Assembly: GCF_032118995.1 (NCBI RefSeq)
Contig: NC_092660.1
Location: 4,727,501 to 4,791,500, forward strand
Length of the DNA: 64,000 bases
Source of the DNA: Asterias amurensis
Lineage: Eukaryota; Echinodermata; Asteroidea; Forcipulatida; Asteriidae
Direction: 5' to 3'
Each line of letters begins with the position of its first letter. The first letter of the stretch is position 1. The translations under genes were made by a program, and so were the position numbers. The notes under the pieces were generated by a model. It was not told the DNA's origin. It made no database searches and was given only the letters and a program-made list of their open reading frames with translations. Shown in pieces: positions 11,069-21,891 of this stretch.

Positions 11069-11219
11069 GGACACCTTTGGTAATTGTCAGTATTCTCAAT
11101 TGGTGTTGTCCTTACATTATGCATCAAATAGAAAATCTTTGAACATTTTGACTCGATTGGTCATCGAAATTGCAAGAGAAACATGTAAGGGGAAACAACA
11201 CTTCTTTGCGTCTGTTGTT
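11067..11219 (-). mobile_element. Partial TTAA element (A/B type), interrupted
   Basis: CTGGACACCTTTGGTAATTG continues the left end TTAATGGCACTGG found at 10738-10750, so the AGGACTAG pair is nested in it. Homology (CATTATGCATCAAATAGAAA, TCGATTGGTCATCGAAATTGC) runs until the SINE begins near 11219. The right half is missing. Confidence 0.65.
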
Positions 11220-11372
11220 TGTCGTGGCCGATTGGCCTACTGTTCTGAGTGGTTGAATCTTCAGGGTTGGGGTTCGATTCTTGGTCATGACTCGTATGTC
11301 TTTAAGCAAGACACTCCGCCACATCAGGTCCTCTTCACCCAGATGTAGAGACGGGAACCCGAGGGGCCTGAT
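11219..11372 (+). mobile_element. tRNA-derived SINE
   Basis: A tRNA-like head starts CGTGGCCGATTGGCCTACTG and has a B-box-like GGTTCGATTC at about 11270-11279. Its body, CTTTAAGCAAGACACTCC then GACGGGAACCCGAGGGGCC, matches the CTTGAGCAAGGCAC body I recognise from widespread metazoan tRNA-derived SINEs. It is diverged and interrupts a TTAA element. It is not a functional tRNA gene: no full cloverleaf forms. Confidence 0.65.
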
Positions 11373-11455
11373 ACAGTATATGTGTTGGATTAACAACCTC
11401 AGCTTAGATAGTATTGTGTTGGCTTAACTTCTTAGCACTAACTGAAGCAGCTTTG

Positions 11456-13087
11456 TATGGTGGCCCTGAAGGGACACAGCCAGTCGTGAATATTTTCGCG
11501 ACGTCGTATATTTATTCACGACAAGTCGCGAATATTTTCGCGACGTCGCGAATGTTTTCACGACTAGTCGCGAATATTTTCGCGACGTCGTATATTTATT
11601 CACGACAAGTCGCGAATATTTTCACGACTAGTCGCGAATATTTTCGCGACGTCGTATATTTATTCACGACAAGTCGCGAATATTTTCGCGACGTCGTGAA
11701 TATTTTCACGACTAGTCGCGAATATTTTCACGACTAGTTGCGAATATTTTTTAAGACGTCGTGAATAATTCTGCGACTAGTCGTGAATAAATTCGCGACT
11801 AGTCATAAATATTTTTTCCAGTAGCTTGAGTGTGTAATTCTTACACGGCACGCGTAGAGAGCCAATCTATGACGATTGTAGCCACTCGGTTATGTGTAAT
11901 GGGCCCATGTTTTATCCAGTAGAATTGTTATCATAGTTCGAAAAAACAGTGTCTGATTTTCATCAATATTTCGGGGGTTTTCAAGGTTGAATTGCTCCAA
12001 ACCCAAATAATTCTGAATGCTAAAGGATTAATCTTTCAGTTAAACTTGGTGGGGGATTACGTGATGCGTTGCACCCTGCCGTGACGGAACGAACTCGCGT
12101 TTCAAGTTGGAAATAACAACGCAAATTGCTCTAACATTTCAGGTAAAGATTTTCAAATTTATTTGCTGAAATTGTCAACACATTATAATTAAACTTATCA
12201 TTGGGTTGTTTGTAAAATTTACCTATTGTTGATCCGACTACGCCGGGGTTAAAAATAGATGTTTTCATTTCTTTAAAAAAATAGTTGTTTTCATGAGTGG
12301 GTGAGACGTCGCACTTTTAAAAGTAAGTTTTTCTAGTGTTTGTGTTTTTCAAAACGGGTCGTAAAATTTATGGTGTCAAGGTCATCGAAAATTACATATT
12401 ATTTTAGACAGGAAGGTCGTATGATCATGATTTTTATTTTATTTAAAATGTTGAGATTTGCTTGTTGGGATTATTATGATATAAACTCAAAAATAAAATG
12501 TACTCGATATTCATCATTAAGAAGGAGCGGGTGACATATAACGTTATGTTTTATCTGAAGAGTGAAAGTGCCAACGTTTATTGCCTAGCATAGGATAGCC
12601 TACTCCTACTAAAGTACTAGTAAAACTATAACGTTAGGCCTAGGCCTACCGTAAGGGCCATACGTCAACGTTAGTTTTGTTTAAATAACCCACCATCGAT
12701 TTGCAAGAGTCGGATATCTCCTCCGGATCCATCATCATCGTACGGGACAGCTTTTACTTAGTCTTACTAAGCCGTCAACGCGAATACAGTAATTACACAC
12801 TCAAGCTACTGAAAAAATATTCGCGACTAGTTGCAGAAATATTCACGACGTCATGAAAATGTTCGCGACTAGTCGTGAAAAATTCGCGACTAGTCGTGAA
12901 AAAATTCGCGACTAGTCGTGAAAAAATTCGCGACTAGTCGTGAAAAAATTCGCGACTTGTCGTGAATAAATTCACGACGTCGCAAAAATATTCACGACGT
13001 TGCAAAAATATTCGCGACTTGTCGTGAATAAATTCACGACGTCGCAAAAATATTCACGACTGGCTGTGTCCCGTCAGGGCCACCATA
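11456..13087. mobile_element. 1.63-kb transposon-like unit with minisatellite ends
   Basis: The outer ends are inverted: TATGGTGGCCCTGAAGGGAC at the left and its near complement GTCAGGGCCACCATA at the right. GCTTTG flanks both sides (11450-11455 and 13088-13093) as a candidate target duplication. Inside each end is a tandem array of short units alternating GACTAGTCG, GACGTCG and GACAAGTCG with AATATTTT spacers (about 11487-11815 and 12808-13056). These two arrays are inverted relative to each other. A second inverted pair, GTAGCTTGAGTGTGTAATTC and its complement, bounds the ~970-bp core (11823-12800). The core has no long frame or recognisable transposase, so the unit is probably non-autonomous. 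The 107-codon frame across the left array is a repeat artefact. Confidence 0.8.
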
Positions 13088-13913
13088 GCTTTGGGTTGTA
13101 TTTTCAACAGGGAGTGTGTTCTTTTTCTTTTCTTCTTTCTATACGAGTACAAGCCTCACGTGTGGGTAATATCGTACTATGAAGTGCAAAAGTAAGCAGG
13201 CCGCGGGAACATGTCAGTAAAAAAGCTCACAGAAATACGTGAAATAAGGTGTATTTTCAACAGGGAGTGGAGAAGGTTAGAGGTTTGGTCTATACCAAAG
13301 CATGCCATATGAACAGGGATAATAAAGCCATAAAGTACCTTGATCTATAGCTATAGCTTCAAGGATATGTGCGCTAATTTATAAGAACCAACTATTGTTG
13401 TTTTTGCTATCAGCATGCAACTGATAGAATCAGAAATTTTGACTAGTCATCGTTGATATCACACTGTTTCCCCCGAGTTTGTTGTATCTGTTTCATCAAT
13501 AACATCTGGCAGAAAGAATCTGTGAATCAATTTGATGGAAGAGTAAAACTCAATACCAACAGCTCACCGCAGAAAATATAATGACTTGTATATTGGGTTA
13601 CTGTAATATGATTAATGGTGCTATAGAAGTGAATAGGGTAATGACATTGGGAAACTAATTATCAGGCAGTTGCCTGTGCTTTAATGTATTAAAGGTCAGT
13701 GAAGCTGAACTTTTGTGATTAATGTTTTGAAAGCGTGTTAGGTTCTTGCAAATATTCGACCTTTATATTGACTGTAATTAGCTTTTTATTCTCGGATTTT
13801 TCTAAGCGGATAATCAGCATTGAACTTGAACACACCTTGACCATCAGAAGTTCATTTAGAATGTCAATGCCTACTGATGCAATATTCACTATTCAAATTG
13901 GGAATTTGTAGGT
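13088..13913. other. No gene; one 18-bp direct repeat
   Basis: TGTATTTTCAACAGGGAGTG occurs near 13095-13114 and again near 13249-13268, with about 154 bp between the starts. I could not tell whether this is a target duplication or a local duplication. Nothing else is supported. Confidence 0.45.
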
Positions 13914-14301
13914 TTAAAGGCAGTGGACACTATTGGTAATTACTCAAAATATTTATCATCTTAAAATCTTTCTTGATTACATGTAATGGGGAGAGATAGA
14001 TGATATAAAACATTGTAAGAAACAGCTCCCTCTGAAGTGACGTAGTTTTCGAGAAAGAAGTAATTTTCCACGAATTTGATTTCGAGACCTCAGATTTAGA
14101 AATTGAGGTCTCGAAATGAACCATCTAAACGCACACAACTTTGTGTGACAAGGGTGTTTTTTCTTTCATTATTATCTCGCAAGTTCGACGACCGATTGAG
14201 CTCAAATTTTCACAGAGGTTTGTTATTTTATGCATATGTTGAGATACACCAACTGAGAAGACTGGTCTTTGACAATTACCAATAGTGTCCACTGCCTTTA
14301 A
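13914..14301 (+). mobile_element. TTAA MITE family A, reference copy
   Basis: A full-length 388-bp copy. TTAA lies at both ends, inside termini TTAAAGGCAGTGGACACTAT and ATAGTGTCCACTGCCTTTAA. The subterminal inverted repeat continues as TGGTAATTAC at the left and CAATTACCA at the right. The centre is a hairpin of ATTTCGAGACCTCA and its complement. There is no open frame of substance. The strict TTAA boundaries suggest mobilisation by a TTAA-specific transposase such as piggyBac; that is inference, because the terminal bases are not the usual CCC. Its right TTAA is shared with the next element. Confidence 0.9.
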
Positions 14302-14664
14302 AGGCCTTGGACACTATTGGTAATTACTCAAAATATATGTTAGCATAAAATCTTGCTTGGTATAGCGAGCAATGGAGAGCTGTTGATAGTATAAAACATT
14401 GTGAGAAACGGTTCCCTCTGAAAGGACGTAGATTTTGAGAAAGAGGTAACTTCTCACTCAAATAATGAACGACTTCATCAGGTCTGAAGCCCAAAGCCCA
14501 CAGGAATCTGAATGCACACAAATTTGTCCAACAATTGTGTTTTTCTGTCTTTATTCCCTTGCAACTTCGACGATCAATACTGAGTCCAAATTGTGTTATT
14601 TTATGGGGGATACACAAAATGAGAATACTTTGGCAGTTATCATACGTGTCGAGTGCCTTGAGTC
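14298..14664 (+). mobile_element. TTAA MITE family B, abutting a family A copy
   Basis: It starts in the same TTAA that ends the previous element: CTTTAAAGGCCTTGGACAC. The ends resemble family A, but the centre differs: instead of TTTCGAGACCTC it has a CTTCA..TGAAG hairpin followed by GAATCTGAATGCACACAA, with GAGAAAGAGGTAACTTCTCACTC before it. The right end is decayed (TCGAGTGCCTTGAG). Family B is a sister of family A. Confidence 0.8.
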
Positions 14665-15030
14665 ATTGTCTTCATTTAATTTCAAATAATTTCATTTATT
14701 CTGGTTGTGAGGCCTAGGACTATAACAAAAGTGAACTTAACCAAAAGAAAACCTTGGAGAGTAGACAGGGAAGAACGTTTCAGCATTAGATGTGGATGAA
14801 AATAAGCATTGGTGCTCATTCCCGCTGAGCTTACTGAAATTACTTTGAATTTGATCATCTAAAACTTGAATAGCAAAACAAATGACATTTTGTACAGTAA
14901 CTGATGGTGTAGAGGTCAATATTCAAATCTTGTTTGTGTTGATTACAGGGTGTTGTGGTTGTTGTTGTTGTTCTAACAGTCCACCAACAAACATCGCTAA
15001 AAAAAACATTGCTGGGTTGTGAACTGGAAT
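14665..15030. other. No feature seen
   Basis: Unique-looking sequence with no supported exon, RNA or element end. A short GTTGTTGTTGTT run lies near 14960. Confidence 0.4.
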
Positions 15031-15415
15031 TTAAAGGAACATTACAGAATTGGTTTGGCTTGCACAAAAAATTGCTGGCAGTGTAAGCACTCTATGTAAT
15101 CTACCATAAACATAAACTGACAAACCTGTTGAAGTTTGAGATCAATCGGCCATCTGGGTCACGAGAGAATAGTGAAAAACCGATTACATATTTTGCATTG
15201 CATCGATGGCAAAACAAAAATGAATAAAACGCTCACTGAGCGATAAACTCCAAATGCGAAATAAGATTATTTATTTCTCATCAAATACGACATTTCAGAC
15301 AGAAATATTTCAATGGATGTTTTCTACTATCATCATCATTAGACCGTGTAAGTTTGATGTAAATCTGTGGTCTTCACGATTTTTGTTTCATACCAATTAT
15401 GTAGCGTTCCTTTAA
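15031..15415 (+). mobile_element. TTAA-flanked MITE family D
   Basis: It begins TTAAAGGAACATTACAGAAT and ends ATTATGTAGCGTTCCTTTAA: inverted ends with TTAA on both sides. The interior carries GTTTGAGATCAATCGGCCAT, then CTGGGTCACGAGAGAATAG, and near the right CTACTATCATCATCATTAGA. Fragments of the same interior occur near 6385-6463 and 31845-32015. No coding capacity. Confidence 0.75.
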
Positions 15416-16651
15416 TGCAACACCCCCTCTAATAAAACTCTTTAGTCAAGTCCATGGCGATAATAACGGCGACAAGATGGCGGCGTTTGTTGGAATACTT
15501 AAGCAATGTCATCTACTCAACAACAGGTCAATATGGTACGAATCATTAAACCACATCTAAGATTACTCACGACTCACAGCAATGATCATCTCTCAAATCT
15601 AACAAAAAAATACTGAAGTCAATTCACGACGATACATGGTTAATTATTGTGACCAAATTATGCATGCAAGAAACAGCATGAACGCCACTCGCATGGAACT
15701 ATTACAAGTATATGCTAGTGATGCACCGGGGCTATATTGGTAGATTAGACCTTAGTGTCACGTACCGTGGACAGGGCTGAGAAATTGAACTGCCCGGGGC
15801 TTTTTTAAAGGTGTTCAGCGAGAGTGTTTGTGAATGGCGGGAAATTAAGTTTTTTTGTTTTTTTTTACGCGCGAAAAGATGTTGGCTGATGACCATGTGG
15901 CGATTTAATTAACGTGGCAGTTTGTATATTGCAGTTTACTACAGAAATTAAGATAATGAACTGTAATTACTGTCATTAACTAAGATTGATAGCAACAAAA
16001 CAGAGGTTCGGTAATATTGGACGTTTAATATTAAGTAATCGCTCACCTCAAATTGGACATACAAACACGTAATTATGATTCACGTGATGAGGCATAACCT
16101 TTAAGGGAAGATATACATTTGGTAGGCCTAATCACTTTTAAAGTCACCTGGAAGTGGTATTTTGTCAAAATAAAGCTTTTGTCTCTAAATATGTGTTTTG
16201 ATGAGTGGAGTATGAATAAACAATTAACTAGGTAAACAAAAAATTAGTTTCCATGTTATTATCAAATTTGAAAATAAGCCCGACCCGAGAGGGCGCTGTT
16301 CGTGACGTCAATCGAGGCAGTGCCAACACAAGATAGTGACGCTTTGCGCAAGCTAAAACATGCCCTCATAGTTGAAACAATCCCTGATTTTGTTTCACGC
16401 AAGGCAAATGCTCCTTAAGGTTCGTTACGTCTTTCATTACCTTCATCGACTTCCCCACTAGCTGGAAAAAATTGTTGGGATGGCGTAATGTTTTAGAAAA
16501 GAACTTTTCTCTTCATGTCAAAATGTGAGGTGTATTCCGGATTCTCGAAGCACGACGGCTCGAAGTGTTTGCCTCAGCTCACAGCGCTGGAAAAGACTTG
16601 CAAACTGACCCCATCTTTAGTTGTTTTGCTGCATCCAGCAGCACTACACCT
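15416..16651. other. No gene; possible element fragment
   Basis: From about 16137, AAAGTCACCTGGAAGTGGTA followed by TTTTGTCAAAATAAAGCTTT looks like one end of another dispersed echinoderm-type element. GTGACGTCAATCGAGGCA at about 16302 recurs in reverse complement near 16920-16935. I could not define two ends. No exon is supported. Confidence 0.35.
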
Positions 16652-16801
16652 GGGGCCGATTTCACAAAGCAACAAAATTCATCGCAACACAAATTTTCAG
16701 TATCACCATAGTGATTTGTATTGTGACATCACACTTTACTAAGCAACTACGATTGATTTGCAGTTACAATTAATTTTAGATCTTTGTGAAATCGGCCCCT
16801 G
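16652..16801. mobile_element. GGGGCCGATTTCACAAAG-ended MITE
   Basis: The terminal inverted repeats GGGGCCGATTTCACAAAG and CTTTGTGAAATCGGCCCC bound about 150 bp. The interior includes ATTCATCGCAACACAAATTT and AACTACGATTGATTTGCAGT. A relative lies at 38647-38860. The outer motif TTTCACAAAG is shared with the AGGACTAG elements although the interiors are unrelated. Confidence 0.8.
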
Positions 16802-17589
16802 GTCAATATTGCCGGCAAAATGCAAGAAAAAAACTTTTTCGAAACGTACAAACTCACGACTTGGACTTGAATGTATTTTAACGTACGTGTGTTCGATGTT
16901 CGATCGAGGCAAAGTCTATCTCGATTGACGTCACAAAAGGGGTAGGCGGAGTCACCCCTCACACAACTTTATTTATTTTTTAACCATATAAATCGTTAAA
17001 AACAATTAAAACCCGCAAAAGTTGCTTTACATCATGGAGTCTACTCCAATTTTGCGATCCATAAATGCTTGAAAAATCCTATCTCAAACTGTATGAGCAA
17101 GATACGAAACCACATCTTAATTTCCCGTTTTGGCGATTTCTTGACAGTCAATTCGAGGTATCTAGCGGTTGTGAAGTACCGATCTGAGTGTGTGTTGATT
17201 GAAGAGAGCATTGGGGCTCGGAAGTGACGGATGGCGACGGGTCTATGGCCTGACCGGTTATGGGGACTCACGCGCCGCTGGTCCCGCGGTTGTCAACTAC
17301 GCCCCTCGTGCATCGGCAAAGGATCGATGGGTTTTAGAACCTAGAAGTTCTTTAGGTCACTCTGGAAAAGAGGGTTGTTAATTGATGGATTTTCAATTTT
17401 GTAGGCTTCCTATTGTGGCGATTTTTGTTATTTTGGTTATTTGTTTTCATTCATAACTCCTGGGAAGGACCACCCGGTAGGCTAGTTAGAATGACCTCTC
17501 TTATAAAGGCCGCTTGACATGCTATTGAAATAAGCAACAGTAAACTTTAACTTTTTTTTTACCATGAAGTTTCACCATGACAGTAAAGT
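16802..17589. other. No gene supported
   Basis: Contains TCGATTGACGTCACAAAAGG near 16919 and a slightly GC-richer patch at 17190-17370. Open frames on both strands here are short and unrelated to each other. I recognise no product. Confidence 0.4.
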
Positions 17590-18066
17590 TAGGTTGATAT
17601 TGGATTTCGGACATTCACATAGGTTTTTACAGTGAAAACCAATGTTGCTTTTTCGATCTTGGACATTGGACACACAGGTTTATACCTTGTACATCGATAT
17701 TGGACATTTTGACATTCCCTTAGGTTTGTACAGCAAATGTCTGCCTTGTACATCAATATTGGATATTGGACATCCCCATAGGTTTGTACAGCAAATGTCT
17801 ACCCTTGCACATCAATATTGGATATTGGACATTCATGTAGGTTTGGACAATCAAATATAAGCCTTTCAATGCTAAATATTGGATTTCGGACATTCCCATG
17901 TTGCTTTTTCGATGTTGGACATTGGACACACGTAGGTTTATACCGTGTATGTCGATATTGGACATTTTGACATTCCCATAGGTTTGTACAGCAAATGTCT
18001 GCCCTGTACACCAATATAGGATAGTGGAAATTCACATAGGTTTGTACAGTGAATGTCTTACTTCTT
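17590..18066. repeat. ~58-bp tandem array with 256-bp higher-order unit
   Basis: A unit built from ATATTGGACATT, CATAGGTTTGTACAGCAAAT and GTCTGCCTTGTACA recurs with 46- to 59-bp spacing. A larger block starting TGTTGCTTTTTCGAT recurs at 17643 and 17899, giving a 256-bp higher-order period. The minus-strand frames across it (up to 126 codons) come from the repetition and are not convincing genes. Confidence 0.75.
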
Positions 18067-18069
18067 ACC

Positions 18070-19262
18070 TTGCTCATGCGATCCCAAGCTACAATCAGAT
18101 ATAAGCCTTTAAATGCTACATAAATACATTCAAGCGACATCGTATTGCGAGGGATTTTTTTTATTATAAAATATTTCAAAAGAGTAGTTGGTTAATACCA
18201 AAAACAACATCAATCCTGCAGCGCCGGGTATTACTTCTATTTAATATACCATGGTCGGGTGATCCAAAATCAAGCAATGCCTTCCAATGTAACTATAAAG
18301 CCTTGTCCGAAACGGCGACTTCGGCTACAGCTACGGCTAGATCGCGCGCGTCTGCCTATTCTCCAACACTGGTAGACGCGCTGATCTAGACGTAGCTGTA
18401 GCCAAAGTTGTCGTTTCGGACACGGCCTAACTAGAGATTTGTGCTACATTGTATTGCGATTGTTGTTTCTTTCTGTACAAAATATTTCAAAAGATTACTG
18501 GCTCGATATCAAACATCATATCAACGCTGTCCCAGCGCCGGGCATAATTTCTTTTCAAGACAAAATGTACCTTTGATTGGGCGAGTCATAAGCTACAATA
18601 AAATTCCTTCCAATGCGACTAACTACATTCATTCTGTATTGTAATGTGAACAAAATTTCTGTAAAATATTTCAAAAGATTAGCGACTCCATTTCAAAAAT
18701 CAAATCAATGCTCGGACCTCATTTTTTGGTCAAGATACCTTGGTCCGGCGATTCTACGCTAATGCATTTCAATGCCACTTACAGTCATATGCTACATTTT
18801 ATAACGATTATGTTTTACTCCGGTTTTTTCTGTAAAATATTTCAAAAGATTCGTGACTCCATTTCTCAAAATTTACATCAGTGCTGCAGCGTCATGAATC
18901 TTGTCTGTTCAATATACCTATGGTTTGAAGATCCTATAGCTACATATACAATCAAGTGTAATCAACTACATTCGGGCTACATTGTGTAATGCGAACCAAA
19001 ACAAATCTGTAAAATGTTTCAAAAGATTTGTGACTCAATTTCCAAATTCACATCAATGCTGCAGCGCCATGGATCTTATCTGTTCAATTACACACCTATG
19101 GTTGGGCGATCCTATAGCTATAATCAAGTGTAATCGACTATAATCGGGCTACATTGTGTAATGCGAACCAAAAAATTCTGTAAACTGTTTCAAAAGATTT
19201 GTTACTCAATTTCTTAAATCACATCAATGCATCAGAGCGCCAGGCATCATTTCTGTTAAAGA
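18070..19262. repeat. ~175-bp tandem array, about 6 units
   Basis: CTGTAAAATATTTCAAAAGA or a close variant recurs near 18168, 18476, 18659, 18830, 19005 and 19178. The spacing is 171-185 bp, and the first interval becomes about 178 bp once the nested element at 18300-18430 is removed. Each unit also has ATCAATGCTGCAGCGCC and GGGCGATCCTATAGCTA blocks. The period is near nucleosome length. No conserved frame runs through the units. Confidence 0.8.
18300..18430. mobile_element. Foldback MITE nested in the 175-bp array
   Basis: GCCTTGTCCGAAACGGCGAC, then TTCGGCTACAGCTACGGCTAG, faces its complement, CTAGACGTAGCTGTAGCC then AAAGTTGTCGTTTCGGACAC. The central loop is short (CTATTCTCCAACACTGG). It interrupts the first array unit, so it inserted after that unit existed. 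Confidence 0.75.
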
Positions 19263-19350
19263 TGGAGACAGAATCGAGTTGCACAGAGCAATTATCTCCC
19301 ACGCCATCCCCCCAAACTCACTCTCCTCGAATGTTAAAAGCATTTTCATA

Positions 19351-19738
19351 TTAAAGGCAATGGACACTATTGGTAATTGTCAAAGACTAGCCGTCACAGT
19401 TGGTGTATCTCAACATAATGCATAAAATAACTAACCTGTGAAAATTTGAGCTCAATCGGTCATCAAAATTGCGAGATAATAATGAAAGAAGAAAACACCC
19501 TAGTCACACAAAGTTGTGTGCGTTTAGATGGTTGATTTCGAGACCTCAAATTCTAAACTTGAGGTCTCGAAATCAAACTCGTGGAAAATTACTACTTTCT
19601 TGAAAACAATAGCATTTCAGAGGGAGCCGTTTCTCACAATGTTTCATACTATCAACCTCTCCCCATTACTCGTCACCAAGAAAGGTTTTATGCTAAACAT
19701 TATTTTGAGTAATTACCAATAGTGAACACTGCCTTTAA
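19351..19738 (-). mobile_element. TTAA MITE family A
   Basis: Full length (388 bp) with TTAA at both ends, central hairpin intact, and one terminal mismatch (AGTGAACACTGCC at the right). Standard family structure. Confidence 0.9.
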
Positions 19739-19879
19739 GGCCTTGATTTTATACAACCCGCGTCTTATAAACCGAATGATAAAAGAGGGTCCTATGTATA
19801 ATAATAAGCCTGGGAAAGATGGGTTGATCATATCAGGGGAGGACGGCAAGTCACAAATAACCAGAAGAGCTCTTTGTCA

Positions 19880-20445
19880 AGATGTAACTACATCTCCTCT
19901 GAGAGTCTTGAGATGGATCTTTGCGATTTGCTGATGAGAAAGAGTCAGTAGTCATTTATCAGAATTTCGAATCTTGTGTTTTTTTCTTTTTTTTCTTTTA
20001 CAAATTCTGCACTTGGATAATTGTGTCTGAAACCCCTTTTAATAAAAAACACGCTGACAAAAAAAGTGTGTCCACTTTTTTATATTCTTTTTTGCTAGCT
20101 ACATCTCCTCTGAAAGTCTTGAGATGGATCTCTGCGAATTGCTGATGAGACAGAGTCAGTAGTCATTTATCAGAATTTCGAATCTTGTTTTTTGGAAACA
20201 AATTCTGCTCCTGGATAATTGTGTCTGAAACCCCTTTTAATAAAAAAAAATTCCATTTTGTTTCTCTTTTTTTTTTTGCCTTACTGCTTATCCTCCGATA
20301 GTCTTAAGATGGATTGCTGTGAATTGCTGATGAGAAGGAGACAGAAGTCATTTATCAGAATTTTGAATCTTGTTTTTGGAAATCCTTTCTGTGTTCTTAG
20401 ATAATTGTGTCTGAAACCTTTCTAATAAGATACACGCTGAAATTA
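19880..20445. repeat. Three diverged tandem copies, ~185-211 bp
   Basis: ACATCTCCTCTGAGAGTCTT then GAGATGGATCT, TTGCTGATGAGA, GTCATTTATCAGAATTTCGA and AATTGTGTCTGAAACCCCTT recur near 19890, 20101 and 20286. T runs of variable length separate the blocks and account for the changing period. No frame is conserved across all three. Confidence 0.7.
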
Positions 20446-20729
20446 CTGATAATTACCATGATTTTAGTCCTGGTTGTTATACTTGAGGTTTTTTTTCCTA
20501 GCTGAGGATGAAGTCTTTGCGCCCCTTTTAGAGGGAAAAATGACAAATTTAGTAAAGAGTTTGATTTTGACTGGAAAGAACGATTGATCACGAAACGTAG
20601 CACAGCGTAAGAGCCATGTTTCCTGCAGTGTTCAGCGCACCGTTGTTGTAATTGTTTCATTAATGACTGTCTGCCCATTAAATATGGACATTTCGTGTAG
20701 TCCCATAATATGTATATCTGATTGAATTT

Positions 20730-20974
20730 TTAAAGGGAGAGTATCCTTTTGGTAAGGGGAAAAAAAAGTTCTCAAGTATTGTAGTTTTAGAGGATGAGAT
20801 TATTTCGCAAGCATCTTGCAATTCTATATGCAGCAAAGGTGTTTTTTTTTCTTTCATTATTATCTTGCAGCTTAGATAACCAATTGAGCCCACTTTCTCG
20901 CAGGTTTGTTATTTTATACAAAATGTTGGGATACACCAAGTCAGAAAACTGGTCTGCTACAATTACCAAAAGTA
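20730..20974 (+). mobile_element. Decayed TTAA MITE family B
   Basis: The left end, TTAAAGGGAGAGTATCCTTT, is diverged. The interior (TTTCTTTCATTATTATCTTG, GATAACCAATTGAGCCC, GTTGGGATACACCAAG) follows family B. The right end stops at ATTACCAAAAGTAATTG without CCTTTAA. Confidence 0.6.
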
Positions 20975-21422
20975 ATTGTTCTTTACATACAATATCATGC
21001 ATCATAATTGCATCCATGAACCACTTAACTGCTCTTGCTTATATTCTAGTCAACTAATCCACAACTGAAATTTCTATCCAGGCTTAAAATTGAGCTACCT
21101 GTCGGATTAACATTAAGTAACAATTTGCAATCAATTATAGCATAATCAGGTATACATTGACCATCCAAATATCAACATGTTTTATTCAATACTGGTATCG
21201 GAGATAGTCTTAAAGGTTTTTTAGCTATTTTTGTTATACTGAAAACTTAGTTTGAGACTTAGAAAGCTGTCTTAAACTATGAAACTCTTTCCCCATCAAT
21301 ATCAGGCATGCTCCTTCTATCGCCATTCTCAGGAAACGTCTTAAATAATATTGTTGTTCTCGTAACCCCCGTCTGGTTGTCTTTGAGTGGAAGCAAATTG
21401 CACCAGACGAATGGGTGTATGG

Positions 21423-21438
21423 TATGGGGGGGGGGGGT
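21423..21438 (+). repeat. Poly-G run
   Basis: A run of G with a single T near its end, following GTATGGTAT. No other feature. Confidence 0.8.
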
Positions 21439-21606
21439 AGGTTACCAGACGATTCGCAAAAGGTTTTGTGTGCAAACGTCATTGAGTGTAATGTCACAAA
21501 TCTACTCGGGCAATCGGAGTTCGGAATGAAACTTATTCACGTTTAAAAGTATGATGACGCATCCAAGGTTACATGGCTCTTCAATTGCCATCCAACATTT
21601 TGCGAT

Positions 21607-21891
21607 CCTGAGATAATTTACTGCGAGATGATGGCATTATAAATATAAACGTTAGATGTAGATAACATGAGATTATTTATCTCGTGACGACAACATCCTA
21701 CTAGTAAGATGTCGTCTCCAAGAAGTATTTCATCTTAATGTCGACTGTACTTCATGCAAGTAAGTCGTCGACATCCCCAAGTATGAATTATCTTGGGAAG
21801 ACAACATCCTATACTTTGAAGATGTCTTCATCTTAGATCATCTCAGATAAATATTCTCATGACGCATCATCCTGCAGTAAATCATCTCAGG
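21607..21891. mobile_element. Inverted-repeat element, CCTGAGATgATTTACTGC ends
   Basis: The left end CCTGAGATAATTTACTGCGA and the right end GCAGTAAATCATCTCAGG are inverted copies. The interior holds several smaller stems built from GACGACAACATCCTA / GATGTCGTC and ATCTCGTGACG. About 285 bp, with no frame. It is probably a MITE with nested hairpins. Confidence 0.7.

Noticed and set aside
11414..11737. 107-codon plus frame with NIFATS repeats
   Set aside because: It begins outside the element and runs into its minisatellite end; it is a by-product of the array.
17799..18179. 126-codon minus frame
   Set aside because: It crosses the 58-bp array; the residues repeat with the array period and resemble no protein.
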